A stretch of DNA of 64,000 nt from NCBI RefSeq assembly GCF_900100275.1, contig NZ_FNET01000019.1, forward strand, positions 62,001 through 126,000, read 5' to 3'. Shown one piece after another: positions 8,963 to 17,005 of the stretch. The notes below the pieces were generated by a model. It did not search any database. It saw nothing but the letters and a program-made list of their open reading frames with translations, and was not told the origin of the DNA. The DNA comes from Lentzea albidocapillata subsp. violacea (lineage in GTDB: Bacteria > Actinomycetota > Actinomycetes > Mycobacteriales > Pseudonocardiaceae). The position numbers were made by a program, and so were the translations under genes. Each line of letters starts with the position of its first letter. The first letter of the stretch is position 1.

Positions 8963-9545
8963 TCACCGTCCTGTCGCGACTCGTGTGCGACGCAGCCGTC
9001 GAGCGGCCAGGAACACGCCGAGCCCGTTGATGGCGACACCGGCCGCCATGATCGGAGTTCGGTACTCGGTGAGGAACACAGCCGCAACGGACGCACCGAT
9101 GATCGGCGCCAGATCGGCCACGTGGTGAACGCAGCACGCGACCACGACCAGGATCGGAAACATGATCAACGTCGGGATGGCCGGCCACTGCAACAAGAAC
9201 CCCGGTCATCACCAGCAGGAACCCGTCGTACTGCGGGTGCCGGACCCGCGCGTACGGCCCTGCCGCGGCCAGCCGGTTCTCCCTGGCCGCCTCGTGCAAC
9301 CGGACCCACGCTGCGGAGATCAACCAGAAGCCACCCGCGATCGCCACGTAGCTGGCCAGGTGGAACGGGCTCAGGTGCGGATCACCGGTCCAGCCCGTCA
9401 GGTCGTTCCACAGGTGCCCACCAGCGTGGATGTCCTTCAGCAGCGGGAACCGCGACCCGAGCCAGGACCCGAGCAGGTAGATCGTCAGCGGGATGCCGTA
9501 CATCTCGGTGAACAGCGCCACCAGGAACGCGGTGAACGCTCCCAT
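8963..9545 (-). pseudogene. Chimera: isoprenylcysteine methyltransferase-like N-terminus and 4-TM protein C-terminus
   Basis: The first ~115 residues resemble the membrane methyltransferase family (ICMT/PEMT type), with the hallmark GPYARVRHPQYDGF. An extra G in a GGGG run at 9200-9203 shifts the frame; removing it gives MTGFLLQWPAIPTLIMFPILVV. The sequence then passes abruptly into ACCVHHVADLAPIIGAS, which looks like the C-terminal half of an unrelated small membrane protein. The expected Arg/Glu-rich C-terminus of the methyltransferase is absent. 583 bases is 3n+1. Likely an internal deletion plus a 1-base indel. Confidence 0.7.
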
Positions 9546-9551
9546 CGCCCA

Positions 9552-9656
9552 TCAGTCCCGCCTGGTTCGCGGCTGGAAGAAGCTCATCGCGAACACCACG
9601 AACAACACGATGTTCAGGAAGACCAGGGGCCACAGCCCATACGCCGCGTCAGCCAT
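9552..9656 (-). CDS. 34-residue single-TM protein
   Basis: ATG at 9656 overlaps the stop of the DUF2933 gene (ATGA). The peptide is MADAAYGLWPLVFLNIVLFV followed by VFAMSFFQPRTRRD: one TM helix and a basic tail. It ends 6 bases before the next start, so it sits inside a tightly packed operon. Position and composition support a real gene; function unknown. Confidence 0.65.
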   Translation of the reverse strand: MADAAYGLWPLVFLNIVLFVVFAMSFFQPRTRRD

Positions 9657-9874
9657 CACGACCGGCCTGAGCTGTGCTGATCGTGGTGCTGCTCGTCCGA
9701 TCCGCCGTGGCCACCATGACCACCGTGGCCGCCCATCATGAACATCATCATGAGCGGGCAGGCGAGCACGAGCAGGCCGACCAGCATCGTTGGGAGCGGG
9801 ACTCCCGCAAAGGCCGACCCGACGATCAGGATCGCCAGGGCGATCGCGTACAACCCGAGGTGTTGGCGTTTCAT
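9656..9874 (-). CDS. DUF2933 small membrane protein
   Basis: 72 residues. Two hydrophobic segments, the second with the DUF2933 signature VLACPLMMMFMM, then a HGGHGGHGG repeat and a His-rich tail. DUF2933 proteins are frequent in copper/silver loci. First gene of the minus-strand metal operon. A CTACTA-type operator lies 86 bases upstream. Confidence 0.8.
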   Translation of the reverse strand: MKRQHLGLYAIALAILIVGSAFAGVPLPTMLVGLLVLACPLMMMFMMGGHGGHGGHGGSDEQHHDQHSSGRS

Positions 9875-9960
9875 GACGTCCTCCGCTTCATCGGCTGACT
9901 TAGAGCATCGGCTCGCGCAACGCCCGGCGGCAGGGACCCAGGTTGTTCGACAACCGGGAC

Positions 9961-9979
9961 CTACTACCCGACCTAGGAG
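9961..9979. promoter_or_regulatory. BlaI-type operator 1 (metal operon)
   Basis: CTACTACCCGACCTAGGAG. Left half perfect, right half TAGGAG with one mismatch to TAGTAG. It is the only copy between the minus-strand DUF2933 operon and the plus-strand protease remnant. Confidence 0.5.
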
Positions 9980-10072
9980 AATCCTTGGGCTCTGCCCCGC
10001 CGTCCACGCAGGCGCCAACAGTGGAAAAGGACAGGTGTGCAGCGTGCCTGGCGCTACGAAGGGAGTCCCGCG

Positions 10073-10150
10073 ATGGGCGATGACATCCACGTGGGCCAGA
10101 TCGCCGGTTTCACTTTGCGCGTCAACTGGAGCGTGCTGGTGGCCCTCGGT
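10073..10150 (+). pseudogene. Site-2 protease (M50) N-terminal fragment
   Basis: ATG at 10073 with GGGAG upstream encodes MGDDIHVGQIAGFTLRVNWS and then VLVAL. This is the characteristic first strand and TM start of actinobacterial CBS-type site-2 proteases. After ~26 residues the homology stops; no HExxH follows. Only a remnant of the 5' end remains. Confidence 0.6.
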
Positions 10151-10267
10151 CCCCGAGGCTTCGGCCCGACGCGATCAGGTCGTCCTACGCGGAAGCTGCA
10201 CGTTCGCAACAGTGCGCCGACTGTTGAACCAGTTGAAGCTCTGACCCGTATGAAGCAGCGATGCCAC

Positions 10268-10286
10268 CTACTAGGTACCGTAGTTG
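10268..10286. promoter_or_regulatory. BlaI-type operator 2 (DUF6153 gene)
   Basis: CTACTAGGTACCGTAGTTG, one mismatch in the right half. It ends one base before the ATG of the DUF6153 gene, so a bound repressor would cover the start site. Confidence 0.7.
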
Positions 10287-10287
10287 C

Positions 10288-10662
10288 ATGACCGAGAGCA
10301 CGCACCACAGGGCGATACATTGGGTCCTGCTGTGCGTGCTGTTCCTCGGTGTCGTCGGGATGCACCACGTTGCCGTGAGCGATGACATGTCGCCCACACA
10401 CGGCTCAATGTCCGTGGGCGCTTACGACGCGCCGCCTACCGAGGAACCGGCACCGCAGCCCGCACATGAGATGTTGCACCTGTGCGTTGCCGTGCTGTGT
10501 GCCGTCGTGTCGCTACTCCTGCTCGGTTGGCTGTTGTTGCGCGCGGAGCGCCCGATCGCCGGGCGCATCCTGGCATCGGTGGCGTGGCCGCGGGCTCCCG
10601 ATCGACCCCCTCCCCGAGGCGGTCGCGACTTGCTCAGTTCCCTGTGCGTGTTGAGATTGTGA
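10288..10662 (+). CDS. DUF6153-like small membrane protein
   Basis: 124 residues. N-terminal TM (HWVLLCVLFLGVVGMHHVAV), a Met/His-rich exterior loop, a second TM around residues 68-90, and the C-terminal LCVLRL ending shared with the protein at 34824-35249. The operator abuts the ATG, and no ribosome binding site is visible, so the mRNA is probably leaderless. Likely copper-related by context; biochemical role unknown. Confidence 0.72.
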   Translation: MTESTHHRAIHWVLLCVLFLGVVGMHHVAVSDDMSPTHGSMSVGAYDAPPTEEPAPQPAHEMLHLCVAVLCAVVSLLLLGWLLLRAERPIAGRILASVAWPRAPDRPPPRGGRDLLSSLCVLRL

Positions 10663-10718
10663 TCAGCCCGGCCCCCAGAGGCAAGTCACTTTCCCCAGCA
10701 CATAAGGAAGAAGTCCCA

Positions 10719-11336
10719 ATGAGGAAGTCTCTGATCGGGCTCGGTGTCGCCGGTGTGGCGACTGTCGCACTCGTCACCGGGTGCGGTAGCGGCAACGACA
10801 CGGCGGACATGCAGCACAGCTCGACCACCGCGTCGACCCCGGCCGCGGGCCAGCAAGCGGACCACAACGAGCACGACGTCAAGTTCGCCCAGGAGATGAT
10901 CCAGCACCACCAGCAGGCGCTGGACATGGCCAAGATGGTGCCGGGCAAGAGCACGAACGCGAAGGTGCTCGACATCGCCAAGCGAATCGAGGGCGCGCAG
11001 GACCCCGAGATCAAGAAAATGACCGAGTGGCTCACCAAGTGGGGTGCCGCTCCTACATCAACGTCGATGCCCGGCATGGATCACGGTGCCACGGGCAGTT
11101 CGATGCCCGGCATGATGACCGCCGAGGAGATGAACAAGCTCCAGCAGGCCAACGGCGCCGCGTTCGACCGCGCGTGGATGGAAATGATGATCAAGCACCA
11201 CCAGGGTGCGATAGACATGGCCAAGACGCACCTCGAGAAGGGCAGCAACGCCGACAGCAAGAAGCTCGCCCAGGAGATCATCACCGCGCAGCAGGCTGAG
11301 ATCACCGAGATGCAGGGGCTGCTGAAGTCGAGCTGA
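10719..11336 (+). CDS. DUF305 copper-associated lipoprotein
   Basis: 205 residues. Lipoprotein signal with lipobox VTGC (Cys ~21). DUF305 motifs MIQHHQQALDMAK and MIKHHQGAIDMAK form two His-His helical pairs; a Met-rich spacer (MPGMDHG, MPGMMT) links them. DUF305 proteins are ferritin-like helical periplasmic proteins found in copper loci. The start has AAGGAAGAAG upstream. It follows DUF6153 by 56 bases and may share its promoter. A strong terminator follows. Confidence 0.88.
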   Translation: MRKSLIGLGVAGVATVALVTGCGSGNDTADMQHSSTTASTPAAGQQADHNEHDVKFAQEMIQHHQQALDMAKMVPGKSTNAKVLDIAKRIEGAQDPEIKKMTEWLTKWGAAPTSTSMPGMDHGATGSSMPGMMTAEEMNKLQQANGAAFDRAWMEMMIKHHQGAIDMAKTHLEKGSNADSKKLAQEIITAQQAEITEMQGLLKSS

Positions 11337-11351
11337 CCCCCGCCGGAGGCA

Positions 11352-11394
11352 TTCGGGCCGGGAGTGGACGAGATGTTCCCGCTCCCGGCCCGAA
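11352..11394 (+). terminator. Terminator after DUF305
   Basis: A 13-bp stem, ttcgggccgggag / ctcccggcccgaa, followed by a pyrimidine-rich tail. Confidence 0.8.
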
Positions 11395-11466
11395 CGCTCT
11401 TCTCACCGAGTCTGGGGGGAGTTCCTCGGCGAGGATGAAGGCTGGAACGGGGACCCCAGCCAGTGA

Positions 11467-11485
11467 CTACTATAGCGAATCGTAG
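11467..11485. promoter_or_regulatory. BlaI-type operator 3 (repressor gene 1)
   Basis: CTACTATAGCGAATCGTAG. It lies 43 bases upstream of the first BlaI-type gene. Downstream is GCCGTATCCTCTC (11502-11514), a 13-base match to the sequence before the third repressor gene, containing a plausible -10 hexamer TATCCT. Confidence 0.75.
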
Positions 11486-11528
11486 GCAGACGGGTGCCCC
11501 TGCCGTATCCTCTCCCTTTGGAGGAACG

Positions 11529-11894
11529 ATGCACGGACTTGGTGAGTTGGAAGCCGCGGTGATGGACGTCCTGTGGCAGGAGCGGCCGCTCAAGGTGCGC
11601 GAGGTACTCGACCGGCTGGAAACGGGAAAGAAGCTCGCTTACACCACCGTGATGACTGTGCTCGACAACCTGCACCGCAAGGGCTGGGTCACACGGGAGC
11701 TCGAAGGCAAGGCCTACCGGTACGAGCCCGCGTTGAGCCGGGCTGAGGCAGCCGCCCAAACCGTGCGGGCTGTTCTCGCCTCCTCGGGCGACCCTGAAGC
11801 CGTGCTGATGCATTTCGCCCTGTCGGCCACAGAACAGGAGTCGGACCTTCTGCGTCAGGGTCTGCGCAAGAGGAAGAGGTTGGCCGCCTCATGA
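11529..11894 (+). CDS. BlaI/MecI/CopY-family repressor 1
   Basis: 121 residues. Winged-helix N-terminal domain with MHGLGELEAAVMDVLW, the recognition region AYTTVMTVLDNLHRKGWV and wing ELEGKAYRYEP; the C-terminal helix forms the dimer. GGAGG precedes the ATG. An operator copy lies upstream, implying autoregulation. The stop overlaps the start of the M56 protease (ATGA), the classic BlaI-BlaR1 arrangement. In that family the protease triggers cleavage or inactivation of the repressor. Confidence 0.92.
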   Translation: MHGLGELEAAVMDVLWQERPLKVREVLDRLETGKKLAYTTVMTVLDNLHRKGWVTRELEGKAYRYEPALSRAEAAAQTVRAVLASSGDPEAVLMHFALSATEQESDLLRQGLRKRKRLAAS

Positions 11895-12829
11895 CCGTTG
11901 CGGTCTCGCTGCTGTTCGGCGCCGCATTGGTGGGTTGGCTGGTACCGAGGTTTCTTGCGCGCCGTGTCGTCAGCGGAGGCGATCCGCTGGTCGCCGTGGT
12001 GGCGTGGCTCGCCTCGGCGACGGCCGTAGTAGCCACGACGATCGTCGGTGTCGTCCTCATCCTGCTGCCCGGCCACGGGTTCGGGCAGTCGATGCTCACC
12101 GCGCTGCACAACTGCTGGTCGTCCATTCAGCACGGGAGCGTTCCCAACCTCGAGGCAACCACTGGCGCCTTGGGCGCACTGTTGTTGCTCGGGCTCGGAG
12201 TCCGTCTCGTCATCGTTTCGGTGCGCAGTGCACAACGGCGTGCCCGAACTCGTGCCGACCACCTCGCGGTGCTACGCATCGCCGCACGTCGCGAGGGTGA
12301 GACGTTATGGCTCGAGCACGACGATCCGCTGGCGTTCAGCCTCGCAGGAAGGCCTGGTGTCGTCGTTGCCACAGAAGGCCTGGCCAAACAGCTGACCAGC
12401 GCCCAGGTGGAAGCCGTGCTCGCGCACGAACGTGCTCACCTGACCGGCCGGCACCATCTGATCATCGCGATCGCTGATGCGCTGGCCAACACGTTCCCGT
12501 TCTTGCCACTGTTCAAGCTGGCGCCCGGCGTACTTCGCGAGCTGGTGGAACTGGTTGCCGATTCGGCGGCAGTGCGCGTATGCGGCGCGGAAGCGGTGCG
12601 GGACGCCCTGCTGAAGGTGTCCCGAAACGGCGTGCCAGGCACGGCCCTGGCGATGAGCGGTACCTCGATCGACGTGCGAGTCGATCGATTGACCCACGGA
12701 CGCGCTCCCACCAGCCGACGGCGTCAACTGTTCTCCTGCGGTCTGGCGGGCTTCACCGCCATGACCCTCCCCGTTCTGGTGGCCTCGGGCGCGATGTTCG
12801 CCGTGGTGACCGTGGCCTGTCCCGCCTGA
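11891..12829 (+). CDS. M56-family membrane metalloprotease 1 (BlaR1-type, no PBP sensor)
   Basis: 312 residues. N-terminal TM helices, then the zinc site HERAH (in LAHERAHLTGRHHL) with a downstream ELVADSAAV as candidate third ligand, and one or two C-terminal TM helices. It ends without the penicillin-binding sensor domain found in BlaR1/MecR1, so the inducing signal is not a beta-lactam bound by this chain. Cotranscribed with repressor 1; likely controls its activity. Signal unknown. Confidence 0.88.
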   Translation: MTVAVSLLFGAALVGWLVPRFLARRVVSGGDPLVAVVAWLASATAVVATTIVGVVLILLPGHGFGQSMLTALHNCWSSIQHGSVPNLEATTGALGALLLLGLGVRLVIVSVRSAQRRARTRADHLAVLRIAARREGETLWLEHDDPLAFSLAGRPGVVVATEGLAKQLTSAQVEAVLAHERAHLTGRHHLIIAIADALANTFPFLPLFKLAPGVLRELVELVADSAAVRVCGAEAVRDALLKVSRNGVPGTALAMSGTSIDVRVDRLTHGRAPTSRRRQLFSCGLAGFTAMTLPVLVASGAMFAVVTVACPA

Positions 12830-12838
12830 CCAGATCGC

Positions 12839-13426
12839 TCACCGATCGGCTGGCTGCAGCCGCGCCATCTCGGCCATGACGAGCCAGCGTCCGTCAGGTT
12901 GGCGACGCAGTGTGACGAACGTTTCGCGGAGTTGACCGTCGCCTGATCGCCACGTCGCCTTCGTGGTCGCCGCGGACTGCTCCTCGTTGCCGACAGCCAC
13001 CTCCACGCTGATCACGACCGCCTTGCCGGTCGCCTCCACGACCAGCGAGCCACGCGGATTGTCGGGGTTTTCGGGGGCGAGATACGGCAGCACCCGGCGG
13101 TTGGTACGGCCGATCTCGTCCGGCTCAGCCGAGTGCGCGGCCTCGATGAAGGCCTTGGTCACGGACCGGGGATCGGCGAAGTTCGTGCCCGCCGCCGCTG
13201 ATGGTGTGCCCGACAGCGGCGCCGGCGGTGCTTCGCCTATCGCGGATCGAGCAGCAGGCCCAACAGGTTCCTCGGTCGTCGGCGGCGCTTGCGACGACGG
13301 TGGAGCGGACGTGGCCGCCGGTGCCTGCTCTCCGTTGGTGTCCCTGTCGATCAGCACAGACACCAGCAGCAGACCACCACCAGCCAGTACGGCCAGTAGG
13401 ACGCCTCTTGGACTGCCGGCTGCCAT
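12839..13426 (-). CDS. Membrane-anchored hypothetical protein, second gene of hydrolase operon
   Basis: 195 residues. One N-terminal TM helix (VLLAVLAGGGLLLVSVLI), a Pro/Ser/Thr-rich linker and a C-terminal ~110-residue domain with the sense of an NTF2-like fold (FADPRSVTKAFIEAAHSAEP ... GRWLVMAEM). Starts 15 bases after the transglycosylase stop. This pair resembles accessory genes of actinobacterial transfer or secretion loci, but no such system is present. Function unknown. Confidence 0.6.
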   Translation of the reverse strand: MAAGSPRGVLLAVLAGGGLLLVSVLIDRDTNGEQAPAATSAPPSSQAPPTTEEPVGPAARSAIGEAPPAPLSGTPSAAAGTNFADPRSVTKAFIEAAHSAEPDEIGRTNRRVLPYLAPENPDNPRGSLVVEATGKAVVISVEVAVGNEEQSAATTKATWRSGDGQLRETFVTLRRQPDGRWLVMAEMARLQPADR

Positions 13427-13441
13427 CGCGGTGCTCCTCGA

Positions 13442-14623
13442 TCACGCAGTGAAGCTGATGTGCAGGTGGTCGTAGTGACCGCCGGTGGGGTTGGTGACGT
13501 CGTACACGCCTGCGCCGGTGTACTTCTCGCCCCACCCTCCCTGGTCACCGGTGGTCGGATCCCAGTAGCGCCCCTGCCAGATGATGTAGCGGATCTTCAG
13601 CGGGCCCGCGTAGGCCCGCGTCCAGGAGGCCATCCGCCAGCCCGCCGCGAGCCGCTCGCCGGCGGGGAACACGCCGAACCGGTCCGGGAACACGTCACAT
13701 GCCTTGCCCGTGGGATGGTCGCTGAACGGTGTCTCCGGTCGCGCGCCGTAGCAGCTGACCGAGGCGATCTGCGGCCCGAAGGCGCTGCGGAGCTGTTGCA
13801 GCGCATGCGCGGTGGCCGCAGTAAGGCACCCCGCTGTCGTGGGATCGTCGACGACGCACCCAGTCGGCGGCCCGGCAAAGGGCACGGAAGCCGGCAGTCC
13901 GGCAAGATCCGCACCGCCTGGCACCGGCCCCCCGTCACCGGAAGGCGCGGACTCTGCGGCGGCCCACTCACGTTCGTACTTGCGGATGTTGTCGAGATAG
14001 CGGCGGATGAGGGACACACACTCATCACCACACCCCGCTTCCCCCGACTGAGGAATACCGGTGCGGCTCAACAACACCCGGCCGCACCCGGCGATGTGGC
14101 ACACGCTCATCGCGTCGTGCGGCTCGAGTGATTTACCCGTCTGCTTGATATGCGCGGTCATTCCACGCAAGTTGCTGCACAGGAACTTGAGCCCAAGTCT
14201 CATGTGGATCGCCGGATCGAAGATGTCCGCTCCGGAGGGCGGGGGAACGCTGGCCCACGCCTGTCCGCCGAGGTTCTTCCAGTTCGCCTGGTTGATCTGG
14301 AGCAGACCCGCCGCTCCGCCGTTGCTGTCGTTGCTCCACGCGGTCGGTCGCCAGCCGGACTCGGCCTGCACTTCGGCGATGACCCGCAACGGGTTGAGCT
14401 CCGGGCAGTCCGTGGCGACGAACGACGTGATGATCGGAGCCATTTCCCGGGCCAGCGGCGGGATCTTGGCGATGTCGAAGGTGGCCTGCCCAGTTGCCGC
14501 TCCAGCGACCGCACCCTGGTTGGTGTTGCGGACCATGAAAGGCAGCACGAACACGGCCTGAATCGCCAGGAAGGCCGCCAAGGCGACCACGCACACCGCC
14601 AGCACCAGGTGCGGCACCCTCAT
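13442..14623 (-). CDS. Secreted lytic transglycosylase-like protein with C-terminal peptidase-like domain
   Basis: 393 residues. N-terminal TM/signal anchor; an SLT-like domain with catalytic Glu in IAEVQAESGWRPTAW and GAAGLLQINQANWKNLGG; then a C-terminal domain with SVSCYGARPETPFSDHPTGK and GHYDHLHISF, a pattern with His and Asp residues as in metal-dependent peptidoglycan hydrolases. It probably cuts peptidoglycan in the wall. The ATG at 14623 with GGGAGG is preferred. The operator at 14654-14672 is 30 bases upstream. Confidence 0.78.
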   Translation of the reverse strand: MRVPHLVLAVCVVALAAFLAIQAVFVLPFMVRNTNQGAVAGAATGQATFDIAKIPPLAREMAPIITSFVATDCPELNPLRVIAEVQAESGWRPTAWSNDSNGGAAGLLQINQANWKNLGGQAWASVPPPSGADIFDPAIHMRLGLKFLCSNLRGMTAHIKQTGKSLEPHDAMSVCHIAGCGRVLLSRTGIPQSGEAGCGDECVSLIRRYLDNIRKYEREWAAAESAPSGDGGPVPGGADLAGLPASVPFAGPPTGCVVDDPTTAGCLTAATAHALQQLRSAFGPQIASVSCYGARPETPFSDHPTGKACDVFPDRFGVFPAGERLAAGWRMASWTRAYAGPLKIRYIIWQGRYWDPTTGDQGGWGEKYTGAGVYDVTNPTGGHYDHLHISFTA

Positions 14624-14653
14624 GAAGCCTCCCACCGGACAACAACCCGTGAC

Positions 14654-14672
14654 TTACTATCACGAGTAGTAC
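14654..14672. promoter_or_regulatory. BlaI-type operator 4 (transglycosylase operon)
   Basis: TTACTATCACGAGTAGTAC; inner bases TACTA and TAGTA are intact. Upstream of the minus-strand transglycosylase gene. Confidence 0.7.
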
Positions 14673-14682
14673 ATCCGGTCCA

Positions 14683-15138
14683 CTAGGCCCCTACGGGTGA
14701 ACAAGCGGTGGTCGTGCACTCGCGCCGCCGCCACCGCACGACCACGGCCGTCGCGAGCACGGCCAGCGACGCCAAGGCGAGCAGCGGTTGCAGCGGAGCC
14801 CAGACGCCGAGCGCCCCGGACACGCCTAGCAACGCCATGACGATCTTGTTGCAGACGGGGCACCCGACCGCGAGCGCGCTGAGCAGTGAGCCGCCGTAAA
14901 CGCGGGCAGATCCGGCGCGCTCCTGCTGAACACCGGGCCGGATACCGGCCCACGCCGCCGTGAGGACCGCCGTCAGCACGAGCACGGGCAGTTCCCACCA
15001 CCGGACCGGGGTCATGCGCGTGAACATCGAGTTGTCGATGACATCGGTCGGCACACCCACGACGGCAGCACTCAGCGCCGCGCCGGTGAGCGCGCGAGCC
15101 CAACTCCACGTCCAGGTCTGCACCTGAGCGCCGTCCAT
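14683..15138 (-). CDS. Four-TM protein with CPVC motif
   Basis: 151 residues. About four TM helices; one begins with GCPVCNKIVMALLG, a Cys-x-x-Cys facing a membrane boundary, which suggests thiol redox or metal binding. The start at 15138 has GGGGGTG upstream; ATG 15153, only 2 bases from the operator, is an alternative leaderless start. The family has no function that I recognise. The regulon context (copper, DsbD/CcdA) supports a thiol or copper role by inference. Confidence 0.65.
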   Translation of the reverse strand: MDGAQVQTWTWSWARALTGAALSAAVVGVPTDVIDNSMFTRMTPVRWWELPVLVLTAVLTAAWAGIRPGVQQERAGSARVYGGSLLSALAVGCPVCNKIVMALLGVSGALGVWAPLQPLLALASLAVLATAVVVRWRRRECTTTACSPVGA

Positions 15139-15155
15139 CGGCACCCCCGCCATAT

Positions 15156-15174
15156 CTACTATCGAAAATAGTAA
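15156..15174. promoter_or_regulatory. BlaI-type operator 5 (CPVC membrane protein)
   Basis: CTACTATCGAAAATAGTAA; right half has one mismatch. Immediately upstream of the CPVC-protein start and 1 base downstream of the VTT-remnant stop codon. Confidence 0.75.
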
Positions 15175-15175
15175 C

Positions 15176-15540
15176 CTACGCGGTGCCTCCGGCACGACGG
15201 AGAAGATTTCTTCCCCACAACACACCCGTCGCGCCGAGCACCAGCCAGGCGGCCAGAGCGGCGATCGAGCGCGGTGATCCGAAGTCCAGCACGGCATCGC
15301 CCAGCAGAGCGGCGACCAGCGTGGTGGGCACGAGCCCGAGAGCGGTGCCCAGCGCGAACAGCACCGGACGCACGGCCGTCACCCCGGCGCCGTAGTTCGA
15401 CGCGGCGAACGGAATCACCGGCAACAGCCGTAGCACGAGCGTCGCGGCCAGACCGTTCTTCGCGAAGACTTCGTCCAGCGTGCGCAGGCGGCTGCCGCCG
15501 AGCCAGCGCGCCGCGGCCTCCCGCCCCAACAACAGGGAAA
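15176..15540 (-). pseudogene. VTT (TVP38/DedA-like) membrane protein, C-terminal part only
   Basis: The minus-strand frame ending at 15176 encodes LGREAAARWLGGSRLRTLDE, VLRLLPVIPFAASNYGAG and further TM helices typical of the VTT domain C-terminal two thirds. Upstream of ~15540 the homology ends and no start with a ribosome binding site exists; the DNA switches to a NuoN frame on the other strand. The 5' part has been lost. Confidence 0.75.
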
Positions 15541-16636
15541 CCGAGTTCCACGTGCTCGTGCTGCTCGCGGCGCTGGGCACCGTGGTGATGGCCGATGCGG
15601 CGGACCTCATGCTGCTCGCTGCCGGCTATCTGCTGGCGAGCATCCCGCTGTACGCGCTGGCCAGCTTCGCGAAGGACCCGGCGGGCACCGAGGCGTCGCT
15701 GAAGTTCTACCTGCTGGGGGCGTTGCTGGGCGTCACCACGCTCATCGGCGTCACGCTGCTGTTCGGCGTTGGAGGGGCCACCGGGTACATGGACCTGCGG
15801 CTGGCCGAGGCACCGCCGGCCGCGGTGGCCGTGGGGACCATCGCGTTGCTCGCCGGTCTGCTGTTCAAGATCGGCGCGGTACTCGCCCACTTCTGGGTAC
15901 CGGACGTGACCGAAGGCGCCCGGCCCGTGGTCGCCGCATTCGTCACCACCGTGCCGAAGATCGGCGCGGTCGTCGCCACCTACCGCCTGGTGACGATGCC
16001 TCTGCGCGACGCCGGAATCGACTGGAGCCTGCTGATCGCGGTCATCGCCGCGGCCACCATGACACTGGGCAACCTCGCGGCGTTCTTCCAGGACAACGTT
16101 GGGCGGCTGCTCGCCTACTCGACGATCAGCCAGGTCGGCTACCTGCTCATAGCGGTGGCGGTGGCCGAGCGCGCCGACCTGGCGCTACCGAGCGTGCTGC
16201 TGTACCTGGCCGCATACGCGATCACGAACCTGGGCGCGTTCGCGGTCGTGTGCGCACTGCCCGCAGCGGTGACGCTCGAGGACTATCGCGGCCTGGTGCG
16301 TGAGCGGCCGTGGCTCGCTGTCAGCCTGGTGGTGTGTCTGTTGGGCCTGATCGGCACCCGCCGACCGCAGTGTTCGCCGGCAAGCTGACCGTATTCACCG
16401 CAGCCCTCGACGGCGGACTGCTCTGGCTGGTGGTACTCGGAGCGGTCAACACGGTCGCCAGCTTGTTCTACTACCTGCGGTGGGTGGTTCCGGCCGTGCG
16501 GGGTGAGGCCCCAGGCACGTCCGACATCCGCCCTTCGGCGGCCCGCGTGGCGTACCTGCTGGCCGCAGCTTCGCTGATCGGTGGCGCCCTGTCCGGGGCA
16601 GTGCTGCCGATGTTCGACGGCGCTCTCCTCCAGTGA
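15541..16636 (+). pseudogene. NuoN-like proton-pumping subunit, 5' truncated and frameshifted
   Basis: The frame from ~15541 has NuoN/antiporter features: ASLKFYLLGALLGV, FKIGAVLAHFWVPDVTEGA, VPKIGAVVATYR and LLAYSTISQVGYLL. The N-terminal ~100-120 residues of a normal subunit are missing. At 16357-16359 the run CCC is one C short: adding a base joins GLIGT to PPTAVFAGKLTVFTAALDGG and the last ~90 residues to 16636. No other nuo genes are near, so it is an isolated remnant. Confidence 0.82.
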
Positions 16637-16649
16637 CCGCCCTCTCTCC

Positions 16650-16668
16650 CTACTACGAATCTTCGTAG
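16650..16668. promoter_or_regulatory. BlaI-type operator 6 (no intact gene attached)
   Basis: CTACTACGAATCTTCGTAG; the inner CTACGAA/TTCGTAG is a 7-bp inverted repeat. It lies 13 bases after the NuoN remnant and faces a stretch without an intact gene. Confidence 0.65.
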
Positions 16669-17005
16669 GCCGGTGAGGTCGGCGACAAGCACCAGGTTCG
16701 CCTTGGGCAAGCCGGACCTGCGGATCAGGTTCACCTCGCAGATGACCACGCGCGACGCGTGCGGGTTCGCGATCCCTTCGAAGCCTGTGCGTCAACGGGT
16801 ACAACGTGACGATCAACATCGCGCGCTGGGTCTGGGATACGAACACAAGTCCTGTCAGGAGAACGGCGCCCTGGCGTCCGTGATGATGCAGTAGTCGTGG
16901 GGTGTCTCGAATGACTACCTGGCCGCGTTGGGCCCTGACCGGATGAGCAAGGACGGCAAGGTGCGCAAGCCCGACGCCTGGCCCTGTCCCATCAGCCGGC
17001 GACCG
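16669..17005. other. No intact gene; degenerate sequence
   Basis: No frame of useful length with codon bias or a recognisable domain. Short coding-like pieces such as YNVTINIARWVWDT and DYLAALGPDRMSKDGKVRK occur in different frames, as expected for a decayed gene, but I cannot name the family. It directly follows an orphan operator. Confidence 0.5.

Noticed and set aside
9942..9975. DosR-like dyad near the site-2 protease fragment (GGGACCTACTACCC)
   Set aside because: Only the outer GGGAC and CCC agree with a DosR box; the fit to CTACTA-N7-TAGTAG is better.
11467..12829. Beta-lactam resistance system
   Set aside because: The M56 proteins have no penicillin-binding sensor domain, and no beta-lactamase or PBP2a-like gene is present.
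12839..14623. Part of an integrative conjugative element
   Set aside because: The transglycosylase and its partner resemble such accessory genes, but no integrase, TraB/FtsK-type ATPase, relaxase or att repeats were seen.
15480..15550. Start codon for NuoN near 15480
   Set aside because: Those codons are the antisense of the VTT remnant; NuoN similarity begins only at about 15541.
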